The translations under genes and the position numbers were made by a program. Under the pieces are notes generated by a model, which saw nothing but the letters and a program-made list of their open reading frames with translations, was not told where the DNA came from and ran no database searches. From Pseudomonas linyingensis (GTDB taxonomy: Bacteria; Pseudomonadota; Gammaproteobacteria; Pseudomonadales; Pseudomonadaceae): a stretch of 64,000 nucleotides of DNA. The stretch lies in assembly GCF_900109175.1 (NCBI RefSeq), contig NZ_FNZE01000007.1, positions 1 through 64,000 of the forward strand. Direction: 5' to 3'. Position 1 is the stretch's first letter. Each line of letters begins with the position of its first letter. Positions 52,689 through 61,998 of this stretch are shown piece by piece.

Positions 52689-53667
52689 GAAAAAGTACAC
52701 CCTGCTGGAGGCGGTCAACCTGGCCCTGCACCGCGCGATGGCCGAGGACGACAACGTGGTGGTGCTCGGCGAGGACATCGGCGTCAACGGCGGCGTGTTC
52801 CGCGCCACCCTCGGCCTGCGCGAGGCGTTCGGCTTCAAGCGGGTGATCGACACGCCGCTGGCCGAGAACATGATCGCCGGGCTGAGCATCGGCATGGCCG
52901 CCCAGGGCCTCAAGCCGGTGATGGAAATCCAGTTCCTCGGCTTCATCTATGCGGCCATGGAGCAACTGGTGTCGCACGCCAGTCGCCTGCGCAACCGCAC
53001 CCGCGGCCGGCTGACCTGCCCGCTGGTGCTGCGCTCGCCGATGGGCGCCGGCATCCGTGCGCCCGAGCACCACAGCGAGTCCACCGAGGCGCTGTTCGCG
53101 CACATTCCCGGCCTGCGCGTGGTCATCCCCTCGTCGCCGGCGCGCGCCTACGGTCTGCTGCTGGCGGCCATCGACGATCCCGACCCGGTGATCTTCCTCG
53201 AGCCGACCCGCCTGTACCGGATGAACCCCCAGCCGCTGGAGGACGACGGCCGCCGCCTGCCGCTGGACAGCTGCTTCACCCTGCGCGAGGGCAGCGACCT
53301 CACCCTGGTCAGCTGGGGCGCCAGCGTGCACGAGACGCTGCAGGCGGCCGCCGCGCTGGCCGAGCGCGGGGTCAGCGCCGAGGTGATCGACGTCGCCTGC
53401 CTCAAGCCGCTGGATCTCGACACCCTGGAGGCCTCGGTGCGCAAGACCGGCCGCTGCGTGATCGTCCACGAGGCGCCGAAGAGCGGCGGGGTGGGCGCGG
53501 AGATCGCCGCCAGCCTGTACGAGCGCGCGCTGCTCGACCTGCACGCACCGATCCAGCGCGTCGCCGCCCCGGACATCCCGCCGCCGCTGTACCGCCTGGA
53601 GTCGTACTACCTGCCGGATGTCGGCGACATCCTCGCCGCCTGTGAAACGGTGCTGGACTACGCCTGA
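52681..53667 (+). CDS. 2-oxoacid dehydrogenase complex, E1 beta subunit
   Basis: 328 residues. Transketolase-like domains with VVLGEDIGVNGGVFRATLGL at the start and the LGEDIG/PLAENMIAGLSIGMA pattern, then the C-terminal domain (LTLVSWGASVHETLQAA; IVHEAPKSGGVGAEIAA). It pairs with E1 alpha, whose gene overlaps. A REP-type repeat separates it from the E2 gene. Confidence 0.93.
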   Translation: MSEKKYTLLEAVNLALHRAMAEDDNVVVLGEDIGVNGGVFRATLGLREAFGFKRVIDTPLAENMIAGLSIGMAAQGLKPVMEIQFLGFIYAAMEQLVSHASRLRNRTRGRLTCPLVLRSPMGAGIRAPEHHSESTEALFAHIPGLRVVIPSSPARAYGLLLAAIDDPDPVIFLEPTRLYRMNPQPLEDDGRRLPLDSCFTLREGSDLTLVSWGASVHETLQAAAALAERGVSAEVIDVACLKPLDLDTLEASVRKTGRCVIVHEAPKSGGVGAEIAASLYERALLDLHAPIQRVAAPDIPPPLYRLESYYLPDVGDILAACETVLDYA

Positions 53668-53688
53668 AGGCGATGCCGAGCGGCTTTG

Positions 53689-53769
53689 GTGGGCGACCCG
53701 ACCGCGGGGCGATGCACTGTCCGCCTGGCGGGTCGCTGGTCCGCATCGCCGCGAGGTCGCGCCTCCCAC
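53689..53769. repeat. REP-type inverted pair between E1 beta and E2
   Basis: GTGGGCGACCCGACCGCGGG (from 53689) and, on the minus strand from 53769, GTGGGAGGCGCGACCTCGCG form imperfect 26-base arms (about 20 matches). The form is that of Pseudomonas REP doublets. Confidence 0.7.
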
Positions 53770-53812
53770 ACGGATTGCAGGTGCGCAGTGCGCACCGCAG
53801 AGGAGAACATGC

Positions 53813-54925
53813 ATGAAACACTTCAAGCTGCCCGACCTCGGCGAAGGCCTGCAGGAGGCGGAAATCGTCGAGTGGCACGTCAAGGCCGGCGACAGCGTCA
53901 AGGCCGACCAGCTGCTGGTCTCGGTGGAAACCGCCAAGGCGATCGTCGACATTCCGGCGCCCTACGACGGCGTGGTGCTGAAGACCTACGGCGCCGAGGG
54001 CGACATCCTTCACGTCGGCGAGCCGCTGCTGGCCTACGAGGGCGAGGGCGAGGACACCGGCACCGTGGTCGGCAAGCTGGAAGCCGGCGAGGGCGGGGCG
54101 GGCGACAGCTTCTTCGTCGGCGCCGCGCCCTCGACCCGCGAGCACCTGGCGCCGCGCGCCACCCCGGCGGTGCGCCAGCTGGCGCGTCAGCTCGGCGTGG
54201 AGCTGACCAGCCTGAGCGGCTCGGGTGCCGACGGCCTGATCACCCGCGCCGATGTCGAGGCGGCGGCCGAGAGCGCGCGTACCAGCTTCGGCGGCGAGCG
54301 CCTGCGTGGCGTGCGCCGCAGCATGGCGCTGAACATGGCGCGCGCCCACGCCGAGGTGGTGCCGGTGATGCTGGTCGAGGACGCCGACCTCAGCCGCTGG
54401 CCAGCCGCCCGCGAACCGCTGGTGCGCCTGGCCCAGGCCATCGCCGTCGCCTGTCGCGCCGAGCCGGGGCTCAACGCCTGGTTCGACGGCAAGGCCATGG
54501 CCGTGCGCCGCCACGAGGAACTCAACCTGGGCATCGCCGTGGACACCCCGGACGGCCTGTTCGTGCCGGTGCTGCACAGGGTCGGCGCGCGCGATGCCGA
54601 CGACCTGCGCGAGGGCATGCGGCGCCTGCGCGAGGCGGTCAAGGCGCGCTCGATTCCGCCCCAGGAGATGATGGGCGCGACCCTGACCCTGTCCAACTTC
54701 GGCACCCTGTTCGGGCGCTACGCCAACCCCATCGTGGTGCCGCCGCAGGTGGCGATCATCGGTGCCGGGGTGATCCGCGACCAGCCGGTGGCGGTGAACG
54801 GCCAGGTGGCGGTGCACCCGGTCATGCCGCTGTCGCTGACCTTCGATCACCGCGCGGTCACCGGCGGCGAGGCGGGGCGCTTCCTCAAGGCGCTGGTCAC
54901 TGCGCTGGAGCAGCCGGAGGGCTGA
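53813..54925 (+). CDS. 2-oxoacid dehydrogenase complex, E2 lipoamide acyltransferase
   Basis: 370 residues. One N-terminal lipoyl domain (FKLPDLGEGLQEAEIVEW; lipoylated lysine in VETAKAIVDIP), a short peripheral-subunit-binding region (TPAVRQLARQLGVELTSLSG) and the catalytic domain. The catalytic end is FDHRAVTGGEAGRFL: the His is kept, while the Asp of the common H-R-x-x-D-G motif is replaced by Thr, a variant also seen in other bacterial E2 proteins. No E3 gene follows, so a shared lipoamide dehydrogenase must be used. GAGGAG precedes the ATG. Confidence 0.92.
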   Translation: MKHFKLPDLGEGLQEAEIVEWHVKAGDSVKADQLLVSVETAKAIVDIPAPYDGVVLKTYGAEGDILHVGEPLLAYEGEGEDTGTVVGKLEAGEGGAGDSFFVGAAPSTREHLAPRATPAVRQLARQLGVELTSLSGSGADGLITRADVEAAAESARTSFGGERLRGVRRSMALNMARAHAEVVPVMLVEDADLSRWPAAREPLVRLAQAIAVACRAEPGLNAWFDGKAMAVRRHEELNLGIAVDTPDGLFVPVLHRVGARDADDLREGMRRLREAVKARSIPPQEMMGATLTLSNFGTLFGRYANPIVVPPQVAIIGAGVIRDQPVAVNGQVAVHPVMPLSLTFDHRAVTGGEAGRFLKALVTALEQPEG

Positions 54926-55112
54926 GCCAGGCGAGTGGCGCAGCGGGGGCGGGGAGGGGGGCCGCGCCCTGCGGATGCTGCGCGGAGGCGCATGAATGCA
55001 CGCCTGCCCGCGCCCGTCGGGCGTCGGGGCCATAGATTGCGGAACCGGTCGGCTGGCGGCGCGCGCGTGGCGGTGTAACATCGCAGCAATATCATTCGCC
55101 TGGAGTATCACC

Positions 55113-56291
55113 ATGTCTGCTGCCGCTGACCTGCCCCCCTGTTCCGTACTGCTGCTTGCCGGCGGGAGAGGGCGCCGCATGGGCGGGGTGGACAAGGGAC
55201 TGGTGGAGTTCGCCGGCCGCCCGTTGATCTCGGTGATGAGCGAGCGGGTCCAGCCGCTGACCGACGACCTGATCATCTCCTGCAACCGCAACGCCGAGAG
55301 CTACGCGCTCTGGGCCGACCGTCTGGTGAGCGACGAAAGCGACGATTTTCCCGGTCCGCTGGCCGGTATCCGCGCCGGCCTCGCCGCGATGCGCCACGAC
55401 TGGCTGCTGGTGTTGCCCTGCGATGCGCCGCAGATCGACGAAGATCTGCTTTCGGCCATGCGCCACCAGGCGATGAGCGAGCCGCAGCGTCCGTTGCTGC
55501 TGCGCCGCGGTGCGCAGTGGGAGCCGATGTTCTGCATGATTCCGCGCAGCCTGCAGGGCGAACTGGAGCGCGTCTGGCAGGCCGGCGAGCGCAGCCCGCT
55601 GCGTTTCCTGCTGGGCGCCGATGCCCAGGTGCTGGGCTGCGCGCAGGACGATCCGCGGCTGGCCAATCTGAATACGCTCGAGGCGCTGACGGCGGCCGCT
55701 CCGCCCGGGGCGATGCCGGGCGCGCCCAACGAAGGATCCTCCGCGCGGGGTTCGGCCGCAGCGGGCATGACTCTTGCTAAGTCTGTCCCTCAGGTTTCAT
55801 CCGAGACAAGCGCCGTGCTGACCCATCTCGACGCCCAGGGGCGGGCCAACATGGTCGACGTCACCGACAAGGCCGCCACCAGCCGCGAAGCCAGTGCCGA
55901 GGCACTGGTGCGCATGCAGCCGCAAACCCTCAAGCTGATCGTCACTGGCGACCATCCCAAGGGCGACGTTTTCGCCGTGGCCAGGGTGGCCGGGATCATG
56001 GCGGCGAAGAAGACCCACGAGCTGATCCCGCTGTGCCATCCGCTGCTGCTCACCGGCATCCGCGTCGAGCTGGAGCCGCAGGGCACGGACGCCGTCCGCA
56101 TCGTCGCGCGCTGCAAGCTGGCCGGACAGACCGGCGTGGAGATGGAGGCGCTGACCGCCGCCAGCGTCGCCGCGCTGACCCTCTACGACATGTGCAAGGC
56201 GGTGGATCGGGGGATGACCATCGAGCGCGTGCGCCTGCTGGAGAAGAGCGGCGGCAAGAGCGGCGACTACCGTGCTGAGGAGCCGGCATGA
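55113..56291 (+). CDS. mobA-moaC: molybdenum cofactor guanylyltransferase fused in frame to cyclic pyranopterin monophosphate synthase (MobA-MoaC)
   Basis: 392 codons without a stop. Residues about 9-200 are Mob[20 protein letters not shown], then [14 protein letters not shown] and [12 protein letters not shown] 35-residue Ala/Gly/Ser-rich linker follows. Residues about 234-392 are Moa[36 protein letters not shown] and [20 protein letters not shown]. MoaC normally stands alone. Here a possible internal start exists (GTG at 55815 or ATG at 55767), so the cell may make a fusion, a separate MoaC, or both. moaD begins inside its end. Confidence 0.88.
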   Translation: MSAAADLPPCSVLLLAGGRGRRMGGVDKGLVEFAGRPLISVMSERVQPLTDDLIISCNRNAESYALWADRLVSDESDDFPGPLAGIRAGLAAMRHDWLLVLPCDAPQIDEDLLSAMRHQAMSEPQRPLLLRRGAQWEPMFCMIPRSLQGELERVWQAGERSPLRFLLGADAQVLGCAQDDPRLANLNTLEALTAAAPPGAMPGAPNEGSSARGSAAAGMTLAKSVPQVSSETSAVLTHLDAQGRANMVDVTDKAATSREASAEALVRMQPQTLKLIVTGDHPKGDVFAVARVAGIMAAKKTHELIPLCHPLLLTGIRVELEPQGTDAVRIVARCKLAGQTGVEMEALTAASVAALTLYDMCKAVDRGMTIERVRLLEKSGGKSGDYRAEEPA

Positions 56292-56536
56292 TCGAAGTGC
56301 GTTTTTTTGCCCGCTACCGCGAGGCGCTGGATAGCGACGGCGAGAGCCTGGCCTGGTCGGCCGAGCTGGACAGCCTCGACGCCCTGCGTCGCCAGCTGCT
56401 GGCGCGTGGCGAGGCCTGGCAGGTGCTGGCCGAGAAGGGCCTGATGTGCGCGCGCAATCAGGAGCTGTGCAGTCTCGCCGAGCCGCTGGCCGATGGCGAC
56501 GAGGTGGCTTTCTTCCCGCCGGTGACCGGAGGCTGA
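56288..56536 (+). CDS. moaD: molybdopterin synthase sulfur carrier subunit MoaD
   Basis: 82 residues of ubiquitin-like fold, starting [14 protein letters not shown] and ending in the required Gly-Gly (PPVTGG), which is thiocarboxylated to donate sulfur to precursor Z. It overlaps the moaC stop by four bases and is followed by moaE after one base. Confidence 0.94.
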   Translation: MIEVRFFARYREALDSDGESLAWSAELDSLDALRRQLLARGEAWQVLAEKGLMCARNQELCSLAEPLADGDEVAFFPPVTGG

Positions 56537-56537
56537 C

Positions 56538-56987
56538 ATGGCGATACGGGTGCAGGTCGCGGCGTTCCAGCCGGGAGTCGAACTGGAGGCGCTGCACGCC
56601 GCCAATGCCGGCATCGGTGCGGTGGTCGGCTTTGTTGGTTACGTGCGCGACTACAACGACGGCAACGCAGTGGCGGCGCTGACCCTCGAGCACTATCCGG
56701 GCATGACCGAGAAGGCGCTGGCTGGCATCGTCGAGCAGGCCGGCCAGCGCTGGCCGCTGCTCGGCGTGGAGATCGTCCACCGCGTCGGCCACCTGCTGCC
56801 GGGCGAGCCGATCGTCTTCGTCGGCACCGCCAGCAGCCATCGCCAGGCCGCCTTCGACGCCTGCAATTTCATCATGGACTACCTGAAGACCCGCGCGCCG
56901 TTCTGGAAGCGCGAGGACACGCCCGAAGGTGCACGCTGGGTCGATGGCCGCGACAGCGACCAGAGCGCCGCCCGGCGCTGGGACTGA
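56538..56987 (+). CDS. moaE: molybdopterin synthase catalytic subunit MoaE
   Basis: 149 residues. Typical blocks: GAVVGFVGYVRDYNDG, LEHYPGMTEKAL, VEIVHRVGHLLPGE and the active-site region PFWKREDTPEGARWVDG (with the conserved lysine). It forms the synthase with MoaD. The 224 bases after it contain only short frames and no gene I can support before moaA. Confidence 0.94.
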   Translation: MAIRVQVAAFQPGVELEALHAANAGIGAVVGFVGYVRDYNDGNAVAALTLEHYPGMTEKALAGIVEQAGQRWPLLGVEIVHRVGHLLPGEPIVFVGTASSHRQAAFDACNFIMDYLKTRAPFWKREDTPEGARWVDGRDSDQSAARRWD

Positions 56988-57211
56988 CCCGTGCTCATGC
57001 CTCGCGATGGTGCGCTGCTGGCGCCCTGCAACGCGGTGCGCCTCGATCTGGTGCGCTCTCGCGGCGGCGCGCGGCTCGGCCAACCCGCGGGGGACGTGCT
57101 TAACTAAGGGGCGATGGGCATCGCGCAGGCGATCGCAGCGCTGGTGCAGTCCTTGCATCGGGTGGGCATGCCAGCCGAGCGTGCGGTGCGGCCACGAGGA
57201 GAGACCCCGAG

Positions 57212-58207
57212 ATGAACGATGCCATGCTGCTGGACGGCCATGGTCGCAAGATCGACTACCTGCGCCTGTCGGTGACGGATCGCTGCGACTTCCGCTGCGT
57301 CTACTGCATGGCCGAGGACATGACCTTCCTGCCGCGCCAGCAGGTGCTCGGTTTTGAGGAGATCGTGCGCATCGCCCGACTGTTCGTCGGCCTGGGGGTG
57401 AAGAAGATTCGCCTGACCGGCGGCGAGCCGCTGGTGCGCCGCGGCATCGTCGACCTGTGCCGGCAGATAGCCGCGCTGCCCGGTCTGCGCGAGCTGGTGA
57501 TGACCAGCAACGGCTCGCAACTGGGCAAGCTGGCCGTGCCGCTGGCCGAGGCGGGGGTCAAGCGCCTCAACATCAGCCTCGACAGCCTGGATGCGGCGAA
57601 ATTTCACGCCATCACCCGCAGCGGCGATCTCGAGCAGGTACTGGCCGGCATCGAGGTGGCGCGCGCCGCCGGCTTCGCGCGGATCAAGCTCAACAGCGTG
57701 ATCATGAAGGGACGCAACGACGACGAGGTGGCCGCGTTGGTCGACTTCGCCGTGGCCCGCGGTCTGGACATCAGCTTCATCGAGGAGATGCCGCTCGGTC
57801 AGGTCGGCCGCGACCGCGGCGAGGCATTCTGCTCCAGCGACGAGGTGCGCGCACTGGTCGCTCAGCGCTACAACCTGTTCGACAGCCCCGAGCAGAGCGG
57901 CGGCCCGGCGCGCTACGTGCGCCTGGAGGGCCATCCGGATACCCGCGTCGGCTTCATTTCCCCCCATTCGCACAACTTCTGCAGCAGCTGCAACCGTCTG
58001 CGCCTGACCGCCGAAGGGCGCCTGCTGCTGTGTCTCGGTCACGAGAATTCGCTGGATCTGCGCGGTCTGGTACGCCGCCATCCGACCGAGGATCGCCCGC
58101 TGCTCGAGGCCATCGGCGCGGCGCTGCAGCACAAGCCGCTGCGCCACGAGTTCGCGGTGTCCGGCGAGGTGCAGGTGTTGCGCTTCATGAATGCCACCGG
58201 CGGCTGA
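57212..58207 (+). CDS. moaA: GTP 3',8-cyclase MoaA
   Basis: 331 residues. Radical SAM cluster C25-x3-C29-x2-C32 ([10 protein letters not shown]), GGEPLVRRG, and a second cluster region [19 protein letters not shown]. The C-terminus ends in the conserved Gly-Gly (MNATGG). It makes the first intermediate of molybdenum cofactor, which MoaC completes. ACGAGGAGAG stands before the start. Confidence 0.95.
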   Translation: MNDAMLLDGHGRKIDYLRLSVTDRCDFRCVYCMAEDMTFLPRQQVLGFEEIVRIARLFVGLGVKKIRLTGGEPLVRRGIVDLCRQIAALPGLRELVMTSNGSQLGKLAVPLAEAGVKRLNISLDSLDAAKFHAITRSGDLEQVLAGIEVARAAGFARIKLNSVIMKGRNDDEVAALVDFAVARGLDISFIEEMPLGQVGRDRGEAFCSSDEVRALVAQRYNLFDSPEQSGGPARYVRLEGHPDTRVGFISPHSHNFCSSCNRLRLTAEGRLLLCLGHENSLDLRGLVRRHPTEDRPLLEAIGAALQHKPLRHEFAVSGEVQVLRFMNATGG

Positions 58208-58244
58208 GCGCCGCGCTGGCGGGTGTTTCGTGTCGAGCGCAGCG

Positions 58245-58508
58245 TTACTCGGCGGCCGGCGGACTGCGCAGTTCGTCCAGCGCATCCGCCTGGTTCTTGA
58301 ACGCCCTGGCGAACACGTCGCGGTGCCTGGCCATGTAGATGCCCAGTTCCTCGGCCTGGCGTTCGCCGAGCGCCGGCACCGCCTGCTGCAGCACGTCGGC
58401 CAGCTTTTCGGCCAGTTCCAGCATGCGGTCGTGACGATCGGCTTCGGCCTTATCCATGAACAAACGCTCCACATCCCGGCTGCTGCGATAAACCACTTCG
58501 ACGGCCAT
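58245..58508 (-). CDS. yebG: SOS-induced protein YebG
   Basis: 87 residues, MAVEVVYRSSRDVERLFMDK at the start, then AEADRHDRMLELAEKLADVL and RDVFARAFKNQADALDEL, matching YebG. The function is unknown, but the gene is a classic LexA target, and a perfect CTG-N10-CAG box lies 36 bases upstream. The start is taken at MAVEV; an ATG four codons earlier is less likely. Confidence 0.92.
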   Translation of the reverse strand: MAVEVVYRSSRDVERLFMDKAEADRHDRMLELAEKLADVLQQAVPALGERQAEELGIYMARHRDVFARAFKNQADALDELRSPPAAE

Positions 58509-58543
58509 GTGCCACCCCATCTGCCTGCATGATGTTTGATTGG

Positions 58544-58559
58544 CTGGTTTTTTATACAG
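58544..58559 (-). promoter_or_regulatory. lexA box: LexA (SOS) box of yebG
   Basis: On the minus strand CTGTATAAAAAACCAG: the CTG-N10-CAG consensus with an AT-rich centre, 36 bases before the yebG start. Confidence 0.88.
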
Positions 58560-58699
58560 TAATTGCGCGCATTATAGGCCGGTGCAGGGCATCTGGATAG
58601 TGATCCGCCGCGGATGGCGGGCATGGTCGTGGCGGGATGTTCGGGCGATACTGTCGCGCAGCGTCCCCGATGATCCGTGAAACAAGGAACCTCCGCACC

Positions 58700-59020
58700 A
58701 TGGCCGAAGCCCAAGCCGAACTCGATATGCAGCTGATGCGTGCTGCCGCTGCCCACGCGGCGGGGGTGTTGCGCACGCTGGGCAATCCGGATCGTCTCCT
58801 GCTGCTCTGCCAGCTCAGCCAGGGCGAGCGTTCGGTGGGCGAACTGGAGGAAATGCTCGGCCTGCGCCAGCCGAGCCTGTCGCAGCAGCTGGCGGTGCTG
58901 CGCAACGAGGGGTTGGTGCAGACGCGGCGCGACGGCAAGCGCATGTTCTACTCGATCGCCGAGCCGAAGCTGCTGGTGCTGCTCGGTACCCTCTACCAGC
59001 TCTACTGTCCGCAGGCCTGA
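58700..59020 (+). CDS. ArsR/SmtB-type regulator with two cysteines (BigR/SqrR-like)
   Basis: 106 residues, winged helix: AAGVLRTLGNPDRLLLLCQL, recognition helix RQPSLSQQLAVLRNEG, wing RRDGKRMFYSI. It has just two cysteines, C37 and C103, at the places used by BigR and SqrR to form a disulfide or polysulfide link in response to sulfide or oxidants. It is upstream of a FadL-like porin gene; the AT-rich spacer (59050-59100) may hold its operator. The signal is inferred from the cysteines only. Confidence 0.87.
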   Translation: MAEAQAELDMQLMRAAAAHAAGVLRTLGNPDRLLLLCQLSQGERSVGELEEMLGLRQPSLSQQLAVLRNEGLVQTRRDGKRMFYSIAEPKLLVLLGTLYQLYCPQA

Positions 59021-59159
59021 CGGGGCTGTAGCTCGGCCGCATAGAACAAAAGTGAATCAAAACATAAGCTAATATTATAATTGCACATTATGTATTTTGT
59101 TTAAGATTGCCTCCATTCCGGTTTGCCGCTGGCAGCCGACAGTTTTTGGGGGAATCCGC

Positions 59160-60419
59160 ATGTCGTTCAACAAGCCGCTGTTTGCCGCGCTGCTCGCCGG
59201 CAGTGCCGCCGTCAGCCCGCTGGCCTTCGCCACCAACGGTTACTTCGCCCACGGCTACGGGATCAAGTCCCTCGGCATGGCCGGCGTCGGCTACGCCCTG
59301 CCGCAGGATGCCCTGGCCGCCGCCAGCAATCCAGCTGGCATCGCGCTGGTGGGCGACCGCCTCGATCTGGGCGTCACTTGGTTCAAGCCCGAGCGCAGCG
59401 TGGAAATTAGCGGTTCCCCCGTTCCGGGTGCCAATGGCCGTTACGACGGCAACGATACCGAGTCCTTCCTGATCCCCGAGTTCGGTTACACCCGCCAGCT
59501 CAATGAACGCCTCGCCTTCGGTCTGGCTGTGTACGGCAACGGCGGCATGAACACCGACTATCAGCGCAATCCCTTCAGCGCCTACGGCAGCACTGGCGAC
59601 GCTGGCGTCGACCTGACTCAGGTGTTCGTTACCCCGTCGCTGGCCTGGCGCGTCAACGAGCGCCACAGCTTCGGCATCGGCCTCAACTACGCCTACCAGC
59701 GCTTCGAGGCGCGTGGTATCGATGGCTTTGCCCGCATGTCCGAGTCGCCGGAGCATGTCAGCGACGATGGCCACGATCACTCCGACGGCTGGGGCCTGCG
59801 CCTGGGCTGGAACGGCCAGCTCACCGACAGCCTGAGCGTTGGCGTGGCCTGGTCGTCGAAGATCAAGACCGGCAAGTTCGAGCGCTACGAAGGTCTGTTC
59901 GCCGACCACGGCAGCTTCGACATTCCGGAAAACTACGGCATCGGCCTGGCCTGGCGCGCCACCGAGCGGCTGACCCTGGCGGCGGACGTGCAGCAGATCG
60001 ACTACAGCGACGTGAAGGCGATCTCCAACTCGGTGGACGTGCTGTTCAGCGGTCATCTACTCGGCTCCGAGGACGGTCCCAACTTCGGCTGGGAGGACAT
60101 CCGCGTCTACAAGCTCGGCGCCAGCTACGCGGTCACTGCGCAGCTGACCCTGCGCGGCGGCTACAGCTGGGCCGACCAGGCGCTGGACAAGGGCGAAACC
60201 TTCTTCAACACCCTGGCCCCCGGCGTGGTGCGTGAGCACCTGACCCTCGGCGCTACCTGGGTGCCGGAGGCCGGCCACGAGATCAGCGTGTTCTACGCCC
60301 ATGCCTTCAGCGAGGAGCTCAAGGGCAGCAACTCGATTCCGCAGGCCTTTGGCGGCGGCGAGGTGGATCTGCAGATGCAGCAGGACAGTGTCGGCATCGC
60401 CTACGCCTGGAAACTCTGA
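59160..60419 (+). CDS. FadL-type outer-membrane transport protein
   Basis: 419 residues, signal peptide 1-24 (ends AFA). The mature part starts TNGYFAHGYGIKSLGMAGVG, the N-terminal hatch of FadL proteins with its conserved N-G-[YF]; NPAGIALVGDRLDLG follows, and it ends in Leu after aromatic strands. It forms a 14-strand barrel for hydrophobic compounds such as long-chain fatty acids. Preceded by an ArsR-type gene, unusual for a fatty-acid porin, hinting at regulation by thiol-active signals. A terminator follows at 60489. Confidence 0.88.
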   Translation: MSFNKPLFAALLAGSAAVSPLAFATNGYFAHGYGIKSLGMAGVGYALPQDALAAASNPAGIALVGDRLDLGVTWFKPERSVEISGSPVPGANGRYDGNDTESFLIPEFGYTRQLNERLAFGLAVYGNGGMNTDYQRNPFSAYGSTGDAGVDLTQVFVTPSLAWRVNERHSFGIGLNYAYQRFEARGIDGFARMSESPEHVSDDGHDHSDGWGLRLGWNGQLTDSLSVGVAWSSKIKTGKFERYEGLFADHGSFDIPENYGIGLAWRATERLTLAADVQQIDYSDVKAISNSVDVLFSGHLLGSEDGPNFGWEDIRVYKLGASYAVTAQLTLRGGYSWADQALDKGETFFNTLAPGVVREHLTLGATWVPEAGHEISVFYAHAFSEELKGSNSIPQAFGGGEVDLQMQQDSVGIAYAWKL

Positions 60420-60488
60420 TCCGGCGGATACGCGGCGACGATTTTCCGCCCACATCCATGCATGAACCCTTAAACTTCGCATCACCCG

Positions 60489-60518
60489 CGGGGCGGCCAT
60501 CGGGTCGCCCCGTTTCGT
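60489..60518 (+). terminator. possible intrinsic terminator
   Basis: CGGGGCG and CGCCCCG with a 10-base loop, then TTTCGTT. It is 70 bases after the FadL-type gene. Confidence 0.6.
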
Positions 60519-60543
60519 TCCGGGTCGATTCAGTGAGGATTTC

Positions 60544-61017
60544 ATGCAGGACAATGCTTCCCCGGCAGCCGCCGGTCAGGTCGGTTATGTCGCCATCGAG
60601 CAACCGTTCGGCTTGCAGCCGCCCAAGGTGCACTGCCCGATCTGCGGCCAGCAGCAGTTCGTCGAGCAGGACGACGAGTATCTGGAAACCCCCTGCGAAC
60701 ATCTGGCCTTCGTCTTCGGCGGCGAAGAGGACGAGTTCGTCTACGCCTCCGACGATTTCGCCGAGCGCTTCGCCCGCTTCGATGCTGAGCTGGATGCCCG
60801 TTTTCCCGACGACGAGGCGCGCGCCAGCGAGGCGTATGAAGACGCCAGCAGTTTCTACCGCGACCTGTTTGCCCAGCGGCTGCAGGACCTGGGCTACGGT
60901 GCCAGCCTGCTGGCCCTGCGCATCACCTATGGTGGCCTGGCCGAGGGAAACCCGGTGTGGTTCAGCGATGTCTATGGTTTCGACTACGCGCTGATCCGCG
61001 AAGACGACGCCCAGTAA
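60544..61017 (+). CDS. conserved hypothetical acidic protein
   Basis: 157 residues, strongly acidic. A C-P-I-C pair is at about residues 31-34 (VHCPICGQQQF) and a third cysteine in TPCEH; the metal-ligand-like spacing may bind zinc. The rest (FRDLF..., ALRITYGGLAEGNPVWFSDV, YGFDYALI) has no assigned family that I recognise. It stands before the YqaA-like gene on the same strand, 42 bases apart. Confidence 0.75.
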   Translation: MQDNASPAAAGQVGYVAIEQPFGLQPPKVHCPICGQQQFVEQDDEYLETPCEHLAFVFGGEEDEFVYASDDFAERFARFDAELDARFPDDEARASEAYEDASSFYRDLFAQRLQDLGYGASLLALRITYGGLAEGNPVWFSDVYGFDYALIREDDAQ

Positions 61018-61059
61018 GACGCCCCTTTCGCCGCACCTTCTGGCAGGCAGCCCCAGTCC

Positions 61060-61497
61060 ATGCTTGATCTTGGTACCTATATAGGCCTGTTCTTCGCCGC
61101 CTTTGGCGCGGCCAGCCTGCTGCCGTTGCAATCCGAGGCGCTGCTGGTCGGCCTGCTGCTGGCCGAGAGCCATCCGGTACTGACCCTGCTGACGGTAGCC
61201 ACCGTCGGCAATGTACTCGGTTCGCTGCTCAACTGGCTGCTGGGCCTGTATCTCGAGCGCTTCCGCGAAAAGCGCTGGTTCCCGGTGCGCGAGCACCATC
61301 TGCAGCGCGCCCAGCACTGGTACCAGCGCCATGGCCGCTGGTCGCTGCTGCTGAGCTGGCTGCCGGTGGTCGGCGATCCGCTGACTGTGGTCGCCGGGGT
61401 GATGCGCGAGTCGTTCTGGATCGTGCTGCTCTGCGTCACCCTGGCCAAGGGTGCGCGCTATGCGGCGCTGACGGCGGTGACTCTGGGTCTGTCCTGA
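61060..61497 (+). CDS. YqaA/DedA-family membrane protein
   Basis: 145 residues, four membrane helices (about 5-30, 38-62, 95-115 and 120-143). The family motif is GNVLGSLLNWLLG, followed by a basic loop and WLPVVGDPLTVVAGVMR. These proteins are thought to take part in lipid or proton handling of the inner membrane; exact function unknown. Confidence 0.87.
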   Translation: MLDLGTYIGLFFAAFGAASLLPLQSEALLVGLLLAESHPVLTLLTVATVGNVLGSLLNWLLGLYLERFREKRWFPVREHHLQRAQHWYQRHGRWSLLLSWLPVVGDPLTVVAGVMRESFWIVLLCVTLAKGARYAALTAVTLGLS

Positions 61498-61638
61498 ACT
61501 CTGCTCAGGGCTCGGGATCTTTTGTTGCTTGCCGCGCCATTGGGCGGCAATTGTCCGCCGCGCGCCGGCAGGTTCGTCCGTGCTGGGCAATACTCTGTGC
61601 TGTTCTCAACCGTGCCGCAGCCACTGCGGGAGGATTCC

Positions 61639-61878
61639 ATGGAACAGCCGGTCCACGCCTTTCATCATCTGTTCGGGCAGCTTGGTCTGCCCAACGACAA
61701 CGACTCGATCCGCCAGTTCATCGAACGCCATGCGCCGCTGGCCGACGATATCCAGCTGGCCGATGCGCCCTTCTGGTCGCCGGCGCAGGCGACTTTCCTG
61801 CGCGAGGAAATCCTCGAGGATGCCGACTGGGCCGAGGTGGTCGACAACCTCAATGCGGCGCTGCGCGCTCGCCACTAA
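61639..61878 (+). CDS. DUF2789 protein
   Basis: 79 residues. Family blocks: H-x-F-x-x-L-F-x-Q-L-G-L-P-N-D, then I-x-x-F-I-x-x-H, L-x-D-A-P-F-W-S-P-A-Q-A-x-F-L-R-E, and D-W-A-E-V-V-D-x-L-N. Function unknown, common in pseudomonads. GGGAGG is 6 bases before the ATG. Confidence 0.85.
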   Translation: MEQPVHAFHHLFGQLGLPNDNDSIRQFIERHAPLADDIQLADAPFWSPAQATFLREEILEDADWAEVVDNLNAALRARH

Positions 61879-61998
61879 GCGCCCCGCGGGGCATGAGGGT
61901 TTTTGCGGGCTGCGGCGGATGGCGCGAGAATCGTCCGGCGCCAACGAAAACGCCGCGCTGCTCGGCAGAGCGGCGCGGCGTATGGCCGGGCAGGGCGG

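Noticed and set aside
56995-57106. Short frame of 37 codons between moaE and moaA
   Set aside because: No ribosome site, no recognised motif; may be decayed DNA but cannot be supported as a gene.
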